A stretch of DNA of 12,083 nucleotides from an uncultured Oscillospiraceae bacterium (GTDB lineage Bacteria > Bacillota > Clostridia > Oscillospirales > Acutalibacteraceae), in the NCBI GenBank assembly GCA_900543525.1, contig UQRS01000066.1, positions 1-12,083 of the forward strand, written 5' to 3'. Shown here in pieces: positions 6,187-11,873 of the stretch. The notes beneath the pieces are model-generated. The model ran no database searches. It had not been told where the DNA came from and worked only from the letters and a program-made list of their open reading frames with translations. Every line of letters begins with the position of its first letter. The first letter of the stretch is position 1. Both the position numbers and the translations under genes were made by a program.

Positions 6187-7464
6187 ATGTTTGTGGATAC
6201 CGCAAAAATCAAAATAAAAGCAGGAGATGGCGGAAACGGCGCCGTCACCTTTCATCGTGAGAAATATGTGGCCAACGGCGGCCCGGACGGCGGAGACGGC
6301 GGTCGGGGCGGCGACGTGATTTTTCAGGTTGACGACAATCTGTCGACGCTGGCCGATTTCCGCTATAAACGCAAATACCTTGCCGAAAACGGGAAGAACG
6401 GCAGCGGCGGCCGCTGCACCGGAAAAAGCGCGCCCAACCTGGTCGTTCGTGTTCCGCGCGGCACATTGGTGAGGGAGGCGGAGACCGGCCGCCTCATCGC
6501 GGACGTATCGGGAGATGCGCCGGTCGTGATCGCCAAGGGCGGAAAGGGCGGCTGGGGAAATACCCATTTCGCCACCGCGACGCGGCAGATTCCACGTTTC
6601 GCCAAGAGCGGCGCCCCGGGTGAGGAGCTGGAGGTGCAGCTTGAGCTGAAGCTGCTGGCCGACGTTGGACTGCTCGGCTTTCCCAATGTGGGTAAATCGA
6701 CCCTCGTCTCGGTCGTGAGCGAGGCCAGGCCAAAGATCGCCAACTATCACTTCACCACCTTGACGCCGGTGCTCGGCGTCGTCCGTATGGGAGAAGGGGA
6801 GAGCTTCGTCATGGCGGACATCCCCGGCCTCATCGAGGGCGCGGGAGAAGGGGTCGGCCTCGGGCATGAGTTTTTGCGCCATGTCGAGCGCTGCCGCCTT
6901 CTGCTGCATGTGATCGACGTGTCGGGCAGCGAGGGGCGCGATCCGATCGAGGATTTTGAGATTATCAACCGTGAGCTTGCCACCTTCAGCCCCGAGCTGG
7001 CCGAACGGCCGCAGATCGTGGCGGGAAACAAGTGCGACCTCGCGGATGAGGCGCAGCTTGCGCGGGTTTCCGATTATTTTAAAGAGAAGGGGCTGCCCTA
7101 CTTTCCCATTATGGCCGCCATCGCCGAAGGGTGCGATACGCTCATCAACTTTACGGCGGCCGAGCTGCACAAGCTGCCGGCTGTGCGGATCTATGAGCCG
7201 GAGCCGGCTCCGCCGGAGGATTTTGCCGCTCGCTCCTCGGCGCGCGACTTTACCGTCCGGACAGAGGACGGCGTCTATTTTGTGGAGGACGCGCCCTGGC
7301 TGCTGAAGGTGATGGAAACCATCGACCCGGAGGATTTCGAGTCTCTGCAATATTTTGAGCGTGTGCTGCGCCAGAGCGGCATCATCGACGCGCTGGTGGA
7401 GGCCGGCGTGCAGGAGGGGGACACGGTCAGTGTGTATGATATCGAGTTTGATTATGTGCCCTGA
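6187..7464 (+). CDS. obgE: Obg-family GTPase (ObgE/CgtA)
   Basis: Essential GTPase that binds the 50S subunit during assembly and links growth to nucleotide state; 425 residues with all three usual domains. The glycine-rich Obg fold spans about 1-158 (KAGDGGNG, GGPDGGDGGRGGDV). The G domain spans about 159-330, with G1 GFPNVGKST (164-172), Thr190-Thr191 in the switch region, G3 DIPG (211-214) and G4 NKCD (281-284). A C-terminal OCT domain covers about 345-425 (DDGV-type EDGVYFV, ending YDIEFDYVP). The OCT domain is typical of Bacillota. ATG 6187 follows AAAGGAAG; the ATG at 6180 is out of frame. In many Bacillota obg follows rpmA directly, whereas here the GH76 gene intervenes. A terminator follows at 7503-7526. 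Confidence 0.97.
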   Translation: MFVDTAKIKIKAGDGGNGAVTFHREKYVANGGPDGGDGGRGGDVIFQVDDNLSTLADFRYKRKYLAENGKNGSGGRCTGKSAPNLVVRVPRGTLVREAETGRLIADVSGDAPVVIAKGGKGGWGNTHFATATRQIPRFAKSGAPGEELEVQLELKLLADVGLLGFPNVGKSTLVSVVSEARPKIANYHFTTLTPVLGVVRMGEGESFVMADIPGLIEGAGEGVGLGHEFLRHVERCRLLLHVIDVSGSEGRDPIEDFEIINRELATFSPELAERPQIVAGNKCDLADEAQLARVSDYFKEKGLPYFPIMAAIAEGCDTLINFTAAELHKLPAVRIYEPEPAPPEDFAARSSARDFTVRTEDGVYFVEDAPWLLKVMETIDPEDFESLQYFERVLRQSGIIDALVEAGVQEGDTVSVYDIEFDYVP

Positions 7465-7502
7465 TTTTCCGGCGCTTTGCCGGGCGATTTTCTGCCGGAA
7501 TG

Positions 7503-7526
7503 AAGCCCCCAAAAACGGGGCTTTTT
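7503..7526 (+). terminator. Terminator after obgE
   Basis: AAGCCCC (7503-7509) pairs with GGGGCTT (7517-7523) around a 7-nt loop, followed by T5 (7522-7526). It lies between the obgE stop and the mrnC ribosome binding site. The stem is short, so some read-through into mrnC is plausible. Confidence 0.8.
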
Positions 7527-7547
7527 GTCCGGCCTCAGATCTTTTCG

Positions 7548-7553
7548 GGAGGA
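7548..7553 (+). promoter_or_regulatory. Ribosome binding site fixing the mrnC start
   Basis: GGAGGA directly abuts an in-frame ATG at 7554 and lies 6 bp before ATG 7560. The spacing rules out 7554 and the further upstream ATG at 7500, which would read through the terminator hairpin. Confidence 0.75.
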
Positions 7554-7559
7554 ATGCAT

Positions 7560-7973
7560 ATGTCAGCAGGCAATCAGAACCCCGCGCTGCTCAGCCCCTT
7601 GGCGCTGGCCTTTGTGGGGGATGCGGTTTACAGCCTCTTGACAAGGGAGCGACTGGCCGCACAGGGAACCCACCCCTCGCGCCTGCACGGGCTGTCGGTG
7701 AAGCTGGTCTCCGCCCCCGCGCAGGCGGCCGCGGCCGCGCAGATTGTGCCGCTGCTGAGCGAGGGGGAGGCGGCCGTCTACAAGCGCGGCCGCAACGCGC
7801 ACACCTCCACCACGCCGAAAAACGCGACGAATCAGGAGTATCACGCTGCGACCGGGCTGGAGGCTCTGTTCGGGTATCTCCATTTGAAAGGGGAAAGTGC
7901 GCGGATTGCACAGCTTTTTGAGGTAATATGGACGACCGGTTTTGGGAACACTACTTCCGAACGGGTCGACTGA
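7560..7973 (+). CDS. mrnC: Mini-ribonuclease 3
   Basis: Mini-III trims the ends of 23S rRNA precursor. It is an RNase III catalytic domain without the double-stranded RNA binding domain. The 137-residue product matches the family length. The two acidic signature helices are visible: LAFVGDAVYSLL with catalytic Asp21, and ATGLEALFGYLHL with Glu101. YKRGRNAHTST and KNATNQEYHAAT are typical central motifs. The start at 7560 is set by GGAGGA. In many Bacillota mrnC sits near cysS; here it follows obgE, giving a cluster concerned with the large subunit. Its 3' end overlaps an alternative upstream start of the next gene (7928), which I reject. A terminator follows at once. Confidence 0.95.
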   Translation: MSAGNQNPALLSPLALAFVGDAVYSLLTRERLAAQGTHPSRLHGLSVKLVSAPAQAAAAAQIVPLLSEGEAAVYKRGRNAHTSTTPKNATNQEYHAATGLEALFGYLHLKGESARIAQLFEVIWTTGFGNTTSERVD

Positions 7974-7976
7974 ATA

Positions 7977-8008
7977 AAAAATCCGACCCGAAAAGGGCGG
8001 ATTTTTTT
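7977..8008 (+). terminator. Terminator after mrnC, abutting the next start codon
   Basis: AATCCG (7980-7985) pairs with CGGATT (7998-8003), and CCC (7987-7989) with GGG (7995-7997), around GAAAA with one bulged A (7986). A T7 run follows at 8002-8008. The next gene's ATG begins at 8009, and its only ribosome binding site candidate lies in the right arm of this stem. Confidence 0.85.
7994..8000 (+). promoter_or_regulatory. Candidate ribosome binding site inside terminator stem
   Basis: AGGGCGG differs by one base from AGGAGG-type sites and ends 8 bp before ATG 8009. Bases 7995-8000 are paired in the terminator hairpin, so translation initiation would be masked in any transcript that folds this stem. 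Confidence 0.45.
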
Positions 8009-8869
8009 ATGCGTAACTGGAAACGCAGTCTCGCCGACGCGATCTTTTTTCTGGCCGGCGTGTCGCTTTATGCACTGGGAGTGGCGGTTTTTATCACGCC
8101 GTCGGAGATTTCACCCGGCGGGGTCACGGGTATTGCGGCTCTGCTGACCCGCTTTTCCGGGCTTTCCACCGGCCTCTGGGTGCTGATTCTGAACATTCCG
8201 CTGGTCATACTCGGCCTTTGGCAGTTCGGCGGCCGTTTTATCTGGAAAACGGCGGCGGTGGTCATTTTGAATGCAATCATACTCGATATTTTTGACGCGC
8301 TGCTGCCGAAATATCACGGAGATCGGCTGCTGGCGGCCGTTTTCGGCGGAATTTTTACCGGAGCCGGGCTGGCGCTTGTGATGCTGCGGGGCGCAACGAC
8401 TGGCGGAATCGACATCGCCGCCAAGGTGCTTAACCGACGCTTTCCGCATCTGTCCATGGGGCGGCTGATGCTTATGATTGACGCGGCGATCGTGATCAGC
8501 GCCTCCCTCGTTTACCGTCAGGCCGAGACGGCCATGTATTCCGCAGTGGAGCTGTTCGCGGCCTCCTTCGTTATGGACAGCCTGCTGTACGGCGCCGATC
8601 GCGGAAAGGCAGTGCTGATTATGACCGACCGCCCGACCGAGATTGCCGACGCCATCTTCACGGGTGTGCGGCGCGGCGTAACCATGGTCAAGACGATCGG
8701 CGCCTATACCGGGAGGCCGCGCACCATGCTGATCTGCGCCGCGCGGCGGAGTGATGTGGCGGCCGTGCTGGCTGCTGTGCGCGCGCACGACCCCCGCGCC
8801 TTCATCATCGTGGCGGAGGCGGGCGAAATCCTCGGCGAGGGGTTTGAGAAGCGCCGGCAGGAGGTTTGA
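8009..8869 (+). CDS. YitT-family membrane protein (DUF161 + DUF2179)
   Basis: Integral membrane protein of unknown transported substrate; the family is widespread in Bacillota. With the start at 8009 it has 286 residues, the usual length. MRNWKRS leads directly into the first membrane helix (about 9-30), with further helices near 54-74, 78-98, 107-127, 153-171 and 178-194. The family signatures SPGGVTG (35-41) and TTGGIDI (130-136) are present. A soluble DUF2179 domain follows from about 200 to 275 (GKAVLIMT, RGVTMVKTIGAYTG, DPRAFIIV). An upstream in-frame ATG at 7928 has a GAGG element. That start would add 27 residues unlike the family, overlap mrnC by 46 bp and place the terminator inside the gene, so 8009 is preferred. 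A terminator shared with convergent dusB follows. Confidence 0.9.
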   Translation: MRNWKRSLADAIFFLAGVSLYALGVAVFITPSEISPGGVTGIAALLTRFSGLSTGLWVLILNIPLVILGLWQFGGRFIWKTAAVVILNAIILDIFDALLPKYHGDRLLAAVFGGIFTGAGLALVMLRGATTGGIDIAAKVLNRRFPHLSMGRLMLMIDAAIVISASLVYRQAETAMYSAVELFAASFVMDSLLYGADRGKAVLIMTDRPTEIADAIFTGVRRGVTMVKTIGAYTGRPRTMLICAARRSDVAAVLAAVRAHDPRAFIIVAEAGEILGEGFEKRRQEV

Positions 8870-8902
8870 AGGATCCCTCCGCCCCTTTCCCCAAAAAACA
8901 AA

Positions 8903-8946
8903 AGGCCGATTCCACCGCAAAAAGCAGCGGCAACCGGCCTCTTTTT
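8903..8946. terminator. Bidirectional terminator between yitT-like gene and dusB
   Basis: AGGCCG (8903-8908) pairs with CGGCCT (8935-8940), and CCGC (8915-8918) with GCGG (8927-8930). The plus strand has T5 (8942-8946) after the stem. The minus strand has a TTTTGTTTTTT-type run from the A-rich 8892-8903. The genes on both sides converge on it. Confidence 0.8.
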
Positions 8947-9066
8947 ATGCATACCATGTCCTTTGGGCGCGGCATGAATTTTAATCAAAATCAAACCTGA
9001 AACCGGGCAGGGTGCGCCCGATACCTTAAAGTCAGCCCCTTGCTTTTTCTAAAGCCAAAGCCCCTT

Positions 9067-10062
9067 TCAATCGTCGGCGCCGGCAGCTTTCCCATTTTCA
9101 AAAACCGCCCGGGCGCAAAGTGCCTCCAGCTCGGCGATGGAGGAGATTTCTCCGCATTGCCGGCGATATTCCGCCGCGCCGCGCATGCCCTTCATATACC
9201 ACGCCGCGTGCTTACGCGCCTCCAGAATCGCGGTGCGCTCCCCCTTATAGGCGGCCATCCGCCGCACCTGGTCGAGTAAAACAAGCATTTTTTGCGAGAG
9301 CGGCGGGGCAGGGAGGACCCGCCCATGCTCCAGCAGGGCGTTGATCTGGCTGAAAATCCAGGGATTCCCCTCGGCGGCGCGCCCGACCATGACAAAGTCA
9401 CAGCCGGTCTCCTCATACATGCGCGCGGCATCGGCGGCCGTGAAGATGTCACCGTTGCCGATGACCGGGATGCTCAGCGCCTCCTTAACCGCGCGGATGA
9501 TCCCCCAATCGGCCGAGGGGGCGTACATCTGGGTGCGGGTGCGGCCGTGTATGGTAAGCGCGGCAGCGCCCGCCTCCTCGCACCGGAGGGCGACCTCCAC
9601 CGCGTTGATTGAGGAGGCGTCCCAGCCGGATCGGATTTTCACCGTTACCGGAATTCCCACCGCCCCGACCACCGCGCGGACAACCTCTCCGGCCAGCTGC
9701 GGCGTCTTCAAAAGGGCGGAGCCGCCGCCGCCCGAGGCGACCTTGGGCGCGGGACACCCCATGTTGATGTCGAGAAAATCCGGCTTTTGCGCAGCTGCCT
9801 GTCGGGCGGCCTGCGCCATGGTTTCGGGATCGTTTCCGAAAAGCTGAAGTCCCATCGGCCGCTGGCTGTCGGTTACCTGCAAAAGCTGGCCGGACTTCCG
9901 ATCTCCCAAACTGACGCCTTTGGCGCTGACCAGCTCGCTTACGGTATAGGCTGCACCGTGCTCCCGGCAAATCTCCCGCATGGCGCGGTCGGCGACGCCG
10001 GCCATCGGCGCAAGTGCCGCATGCCCCGAAATTTCCAAATTACCGATCTTCAGTGTGTGCAT
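9067..10062 (-). CDS. dusB: tRNA-dihydrouridine synthase, DusB-like
   Basis: Flavin enzyme that reduces uridine to dihydrouridine in tRNA D-loops; some Bacillota homologues act on 23S rRNA instead. It has 331 residues. LAPMAGVAD (18-25) begins the FMN-binding TIM barrel. NMGCPAPKV contains catalytic Cys103. VKIRSGWD (Lys142), TIHGRTRTQMY (His172), GNGDI (202-206) and GRAAEGNPWIF (227-237) follow in family order, and a small helical C-terminal domain ends the protein. ATG 10062 follows AAGGGGACC on the minus strand. The frame stays open upstream to 10248, but that part runs antisense through a terminator and into the tRNA gene, so it is not coding. It lies downstream of tRNA-Thr on the same strand, separated by a terminator. 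A weak promoter candidate (TTGCAC, 16 bp, TACATT) lies just upstream. Confidence 0.95.
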   Translation of the reverse strand: MHTLKIGNLEISGHAALAPMAGVADRAMREICREHGAAYTVSELVSAKGVSLGDRKSGQLLQVTDSQRPMGLQLFGNDPETMAQAARQAAAQKPDFLDINMGCPAPKVASGGGGSALLKTPQLAGEVVRAVVGAVGIPVTVKIRSGWDASSINAVEVALRCEEAGAAALTIHGRTRTQMYAPSADWGIIRAVKEALSIPVIGNGDIFTAADAARMYEETGCDFVMVGRAAEGNPWIFSQINALLEHGRVLPAPPLSQKMLVLLDQVRRMAAYKGERTAILEARKHAAWYMKGMRGAAEYRRQCGEISSIAELEALCARAVFENGKAAGADD

Positions 10063-10133
10063 ATATGGTCCCCTTTTGCAAATGTAAAGCCGCCTTGCCC
10101 GAGTGCAAAGGCTTTGAAAAGCACTTTTCGCCG

Positions 10134-10169
10134 AAAAAGAGAAGAACCCGCAAAATTCATTGCGGGTTC
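10134..10169 (-). terminator. Terminator after tRNA-Thr
   Basis: GAACCCGCA (10144-10152) pairs perfectly with TGCGGGTTC (10161-10169) around an 8-nt loop. On the minus strand a T-rich tail ending in TTTTT follows (10134-10143). It starts 9 bp after the tRNA 3' end. Confidence 0.88.
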
Positions 10170-10178
10170 CCGTAAAAA

Positions 10179-10254
10179 TGGAGCTGCTAACCAGATTCGA
10201 ACTGGTGACCTCATCCTTACCAAGGATGTGCTCTACCACCTGAGCCATAGCAGC
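10179..10254 (-). tRNA. tRNA-Thr (anticodon GGU)
   Basis: Seventy-six nucleotides fold as a complete cloverleaf. The acceptor stem GCTGCTA/TAGCAGC is perfect, with discriminator T and encoded CCA. The D arm is GCTC/GAGC, the anticodon stem CATCC/GGATG with loop TTGGTAA (anticodon GGT, plus-strand 10219-10221), and the T arm ACCAG/CTGGT with TTCGAAT. It has its own consensus promoter (10279-10307) and terminator. Confidence 0.98.
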
Positions 10255-10271
10255 ATGTCCGGTTCAGCGAC

Positions 10272-10295
10272 GAGATTTATTATATGATAAATCTC
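10272..10295. repeat. 9-bp inverted repeat over the tRNA-Thr -10 box
   Basis: GAGATTTAT (10272-10280) and ATAAATCTC (10287-10295) are perfect reverse complements separated by 6 bp. The -10 box of the tRNA-Thr promoter (10279-10284) lies inside. It may be an operator or a cruciform-prone site; the function is unknown. Confidence 0.6.
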
Positions 10296-10307
10296 TCCGG
10301 TTGTCAA
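10279..10307 (-). promoter_or_regulatory. Promoter of tRNA-Thr
   Basis: On the minus strand TTGACA (10307-10302) and TATAAT (10284-10279) are both perfect consensus boxes with a 17-bp spacer. The expected start is near 10272, a short distance before the tRNA 5' end at 10254. Confidence 0.93.
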
Positions 10308-10327
10308 CAGTTTTTTTGATATTTTGC

Positions 10328-10356
10328 TTGACTTTTCTTTTTTTTCTGCGTACAAT
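10328..10356 (+). promoter_or_regulatory. Promoter of tRNA-Leu
   Basis: TTGACT (10328-10333), 17 bp, TACAAT (10351-10356). It is divergent from the tRNA-Thr promoter, with only 20 bp of A/T-rich DNA between the two -35 boxes. Confidence 0.88.
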
Positions 10357-10376
10357 GATGGGGCGGTCAGCTTCCT

Positions 10377-10420
10377 CCCCTCCGACAAGCTGCGGCGCTG
10401 CACCTTGTGCCGGAGAGGGG
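10377..10420 (+). other. Hairpin in the 5' leader of tRNA-Leu
   Basis: CCCCTCCG (10377-10384) pairs with CGGAGAGGGG (10411-10420), leaving two extra bases. ACAAG (10385-10389) continues with CTTGT (10404-10408). The stem fills most of the 75-nt leader between the expected start and the tRNA. It may direct 5' processing or guard against misfolding; it lacks a T tail, so it is not a terminator. Confidence 0.6.
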
Positions 10421-10436
10421 CGGCCTTTATCTATCT

Positions 10437-10519
10437 GCGGGCGTGGTGAAATTGGCAAACACGCTGGTCTTAGGAGCCAGTGCTTCGGCTTGTGGGTTCG
10501 AGTCCCACCGCCCGCACCA
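10437..10519 (+). tRNA. tRNA-Leu (anticodon UAG)
   Basis: Eighty-three nucleotides with the long variable arm of class II tRNAs (TGCTTCGGCTTG region). The acceptor stem is GCGGGCG/CGCCCGC, discriminator A, encoded CCA. The anticodon stem CTGGT/GCCAG holds loop CTTAGGA with anticodon TAG at 10471-10473. The T arm is TGGG/CCCA with TTCGAGT. It has its own promoter upstream and a terminator 21 bp downstream. Confidence 0.98.
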
Positions 10520-10540
10520 GCGGCGAGTCGCCGCGGACAA

Positions 10541-10571
10541 ACGCGCACTTGTGTATGGGTGCGCGTTTTTT
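10541..10571 (+). terminator. Terminator after tRNA-Leu
   Basis: ACGCGCA (10541-10547) pairs with TGCGCGT (10560-10566) around a 12-nt loop, followed by T6. A small extra hairpin, CGGCGA/TCGCCG at 10521-10533, sits between the tRNA 3' end and the terminator. Confidence 0.88.
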
Positions 10572-10622
10572 GCTGTATTGCCCGCGTTTGAGCAATATTT
10601 TTTCATAGTTCTTTCAAAAAAA

Positions 10623-10664
10623 GAGAACGACAATCTTCTTCATGAAAATTGCCGTTCCTTTTTT
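10623..10664. terminator. Orphan terminator-like hairpin, T runs on both strands
   Basis: GAACG-CAAT (10625-10634, one extra A) pairs with ATTG-CGTTC (10648-10657, one extra C). The plus strand has T6 at 10659-10664; the minus strand has T7 from the A run at 10616-10622. No gene is recognisable between it and the tRNA-Leu terminator 50 bp upstream. Confidence 0.65.
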
Positions 10665-10917
10665 GGTTCTCTTCGCCTTTCGCCCTTTTCTCTCGAAATG
10701 GTCGAAAAATGGGGGAGAGATAAAAGAAAAAAGGCGGCCTTACTCTATCAAGCATTGACTTTCGCAAAAATCGAGATTTGTGCGCACAGCCGACGGATAA
10801 GTCTTTTTATAAACCGTATCGCAACGAGCACCCCGATTTGCCGTTTCGCGTTCGGGGTTTTCTCTTTGTTGGGCGATGGTACCTATGCCTCTCTTTGTTC
10901 AACACCTCATCAGATGC
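10665..10917. other. Gene-free stretch with two further hairpins
   Basis: Together with 10572-10664 and up to the next start codon this makes a 384-bp gap. I find no credible coding frame with a ribosome binding site. An imperfect inverted repeat pairs CGCCTTT (10674-10680) with AAAGGCG (10730-10736), and CTCTC (10690-10694) with GAGAG (10715-10719). A third hairpin, ACCCCGA (10830-10836) with TCGGGGT (10852-10858) and a short T run after it, looks like a weak terminator. The remainder shows nothing I can name. Confidence 0.5.
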
Positions 10918-10923
10918 TATAAT
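10915..10923 (+). promoter_or_regulatory. Extended -10 promoter for the broken membrane-protein gene
   Basis: TGCTATAAT is an extended -10 element with a perfect hexamer at 10918-10923. The -35 position (10895-10900, TTGTTC) is weak, as is usual for this class. AGGAGG at 10940-10945 and ATG 10956 follow. Confidence 0.7.
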
Positions 10924-10955
10924 GACAGTAACAAAGTGCAGGAGGTCGGGACAAA

Positions 10956-11452
10956 ATGGGAATAACCATACTTGCAACACTTATGATTATGGCGGCATAC
11001 TTTCTCATTCTATACGGTGCGGTCGGTTTTATCCAGAATAAGAGGTTTTTTCTTCCGCGCCGAAAGAAAATCTGGCGGCCATTCCCGATAAAAAGGAGAG
11101 GTTCCCCGGCGCGCATGTCATCGGCTGGATCATAGAGGGGCTTGCCGTTTTGCTGTTTATGGGAGCCGTTGTTATCGGCGCGTGGGACGGTATAAGAAAC
11201 GATTTTGGATTTTTCCGGTTCTTTGCGCGGTTCCTTGCAATGCTGTATTGTATGGAGGTTTACGATATATTCTTCTTTGACTGGTTCCTCCTCTGCCGTT
11301 CCAACTTTTTCCCTCATTTTTATCCGGAACTGAAAGGTATTGTAGGGCCGCATATGTTTGGATATAACAAGAAAACGCACATTCCCGCAGAAAGCCGCTG
11401 GGATAGGAAATCTCCCGCACCTTTTCCACGAACAGGAGGTTCTTCTGCTTGA
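10956..11452 (+). pseudogene. Small multi-pass membrane protein, frameshifted and 3'-truncated
   Basis: ATG 10956 follows AGGAGG (10940-10945) and an extended -10 promoter. Frame one gives a first membrane helix (about residues 3-26) and GFIQNKRFF, then turns into basic, low-quality sequence and stops at TAG 11133-11135. From about 11051 the next frame is coherent: SSAPKENLAAIPDKKERFPG, then two hydrophobic stretches and DWFLLCRSNFFPHFYPE, up to FGYNKKTHI at 11383. One extra T in the T6 run (11046-11051) would join both parts into a single protein. After 11383 the frame reads through the antisense of the neighbouring gene and stops at 11450-11452. From memory, similar clostridial membrane proteins continue for some 25 further residues, so the end is probably lost. 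Function unknown; I cannot name the family. A sequencing error in the T run is a fair alternative for the frameshift. Confidence 0.65.
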
Positions 11453-11822
11453 ACACCATGCCTTCATACGCGATGTAGAGATGATGTTCGCCGGAAGGGG
11501 AAGCGTAGGGCGTCATGGAATGATGTACCGTTTCCGGCCAGAAAATCATGCCCCACATAACGCCGAGGCAAATTGCCCAAAATATGACCGATAAAAGGGC
11601 GGCTATGGCCATGCGCCGTGCGTTCAGCAGAAGGGCGGTAGGACCGCAAATGCAGCATACAGCCCAAAGTGCAAAATGAACGGTAAATGAGGTCGCACTG
11701 AAACAATACAACTCCAGTCCGAACATCACCTCAATGGCGTAGGATAGTAGGTTCACGCCCAAAGCGAACAGGAAGAGAATGAATAAAAATTTAAAGATGC
11801 GGTTGGATACGTTCTGCTTCAT
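11172..11822 (-). CDS. Hypothetical three-helix membrane protein, probably 3'-truncated
   Basis: I do not recognise this gene. ATG 11822 follows GGAGG at 8 bp on the minus strand, an excellent ribosome binding site. The product starts MKQNVSNRIFKFLFILF and has three hydrophobic segments near residues 9-33, 41-67 and 70-95. A polar part with YASPSGEHHLYIAYEG and LLFVEKVREISYPSG extends to about residue 146. From there (below about 11384) the frame stays open to TAA 11174-11172, but the sequence is antisense to the better-supported plus-strand gene and does not look like protein. I infer that the authentic 3' end was lost and replaced at a junction near 11384. It lies 51 bp downstream of another minus-strand gene, so the two probably form an operon. 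Confidence 0.6.
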   Translation of the reverse strand: MKQNVSNRIFKFLFILFLFALGVNLLSYAIEVMFGLELYCFSATSFTVHFALWAVCCICGPTALLLNARRMAIAALLSVIFWAICLGVMWGMIFWPETVHHSMTPYASPSGEHHLYIAYEGMVFKQKNLLFVEKVREISYPSGFLRECAFSCYIQTYAALQYLSVPDKNEGKSWNGRGGTSQRRIYRKPPYNTALQGTAQRTGKIQNRFLYRPTRR

Positions 11823-11873
11823 TTGAAAAGCCTCCGTTCAAAAGGAAAGACAGGTCGGCGGGGTCTGCTGCGC

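Noticed and set aside
6163..7512. 449-residue open frame on the minus strand
   Set aside because: It is fully antisense to obgE, whose Obg, GTPase and OCT motifs are intact. It has no ribosome binding site or recognisable domain; long antisense frames are expected at this GC content.
3321..7780. Recurring GGCGGCCGC strings
   Set aside because: They fall mostly in Ala/Gly/Arg codons of GC-rich genes and show no regular spacing or shared context, so codon use explains them.
7928..8008. Longer start for the YitT-family gene at ATG 7928
   Set aside because: It adds 27 charged residues before the first helix, overlaps mrnC and contains the terminator, although a GAGG lies 4 bp upstream. Kept as an alternative only.
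10063..10248. 62-residue N-terminal extension of DusB
   Set aside because: It translates the tRNA-Thr gene and its terminator; ATG 10062 has its own ribosome binding site and begins at the family N-terminus.
10407..10922. 171-residue plus-strand frame across tRNA-Leu
   Set aside because: It begins inside the tRNA leader, translates the tRNA and two terminator hairpins, and has no ribosome binding site.
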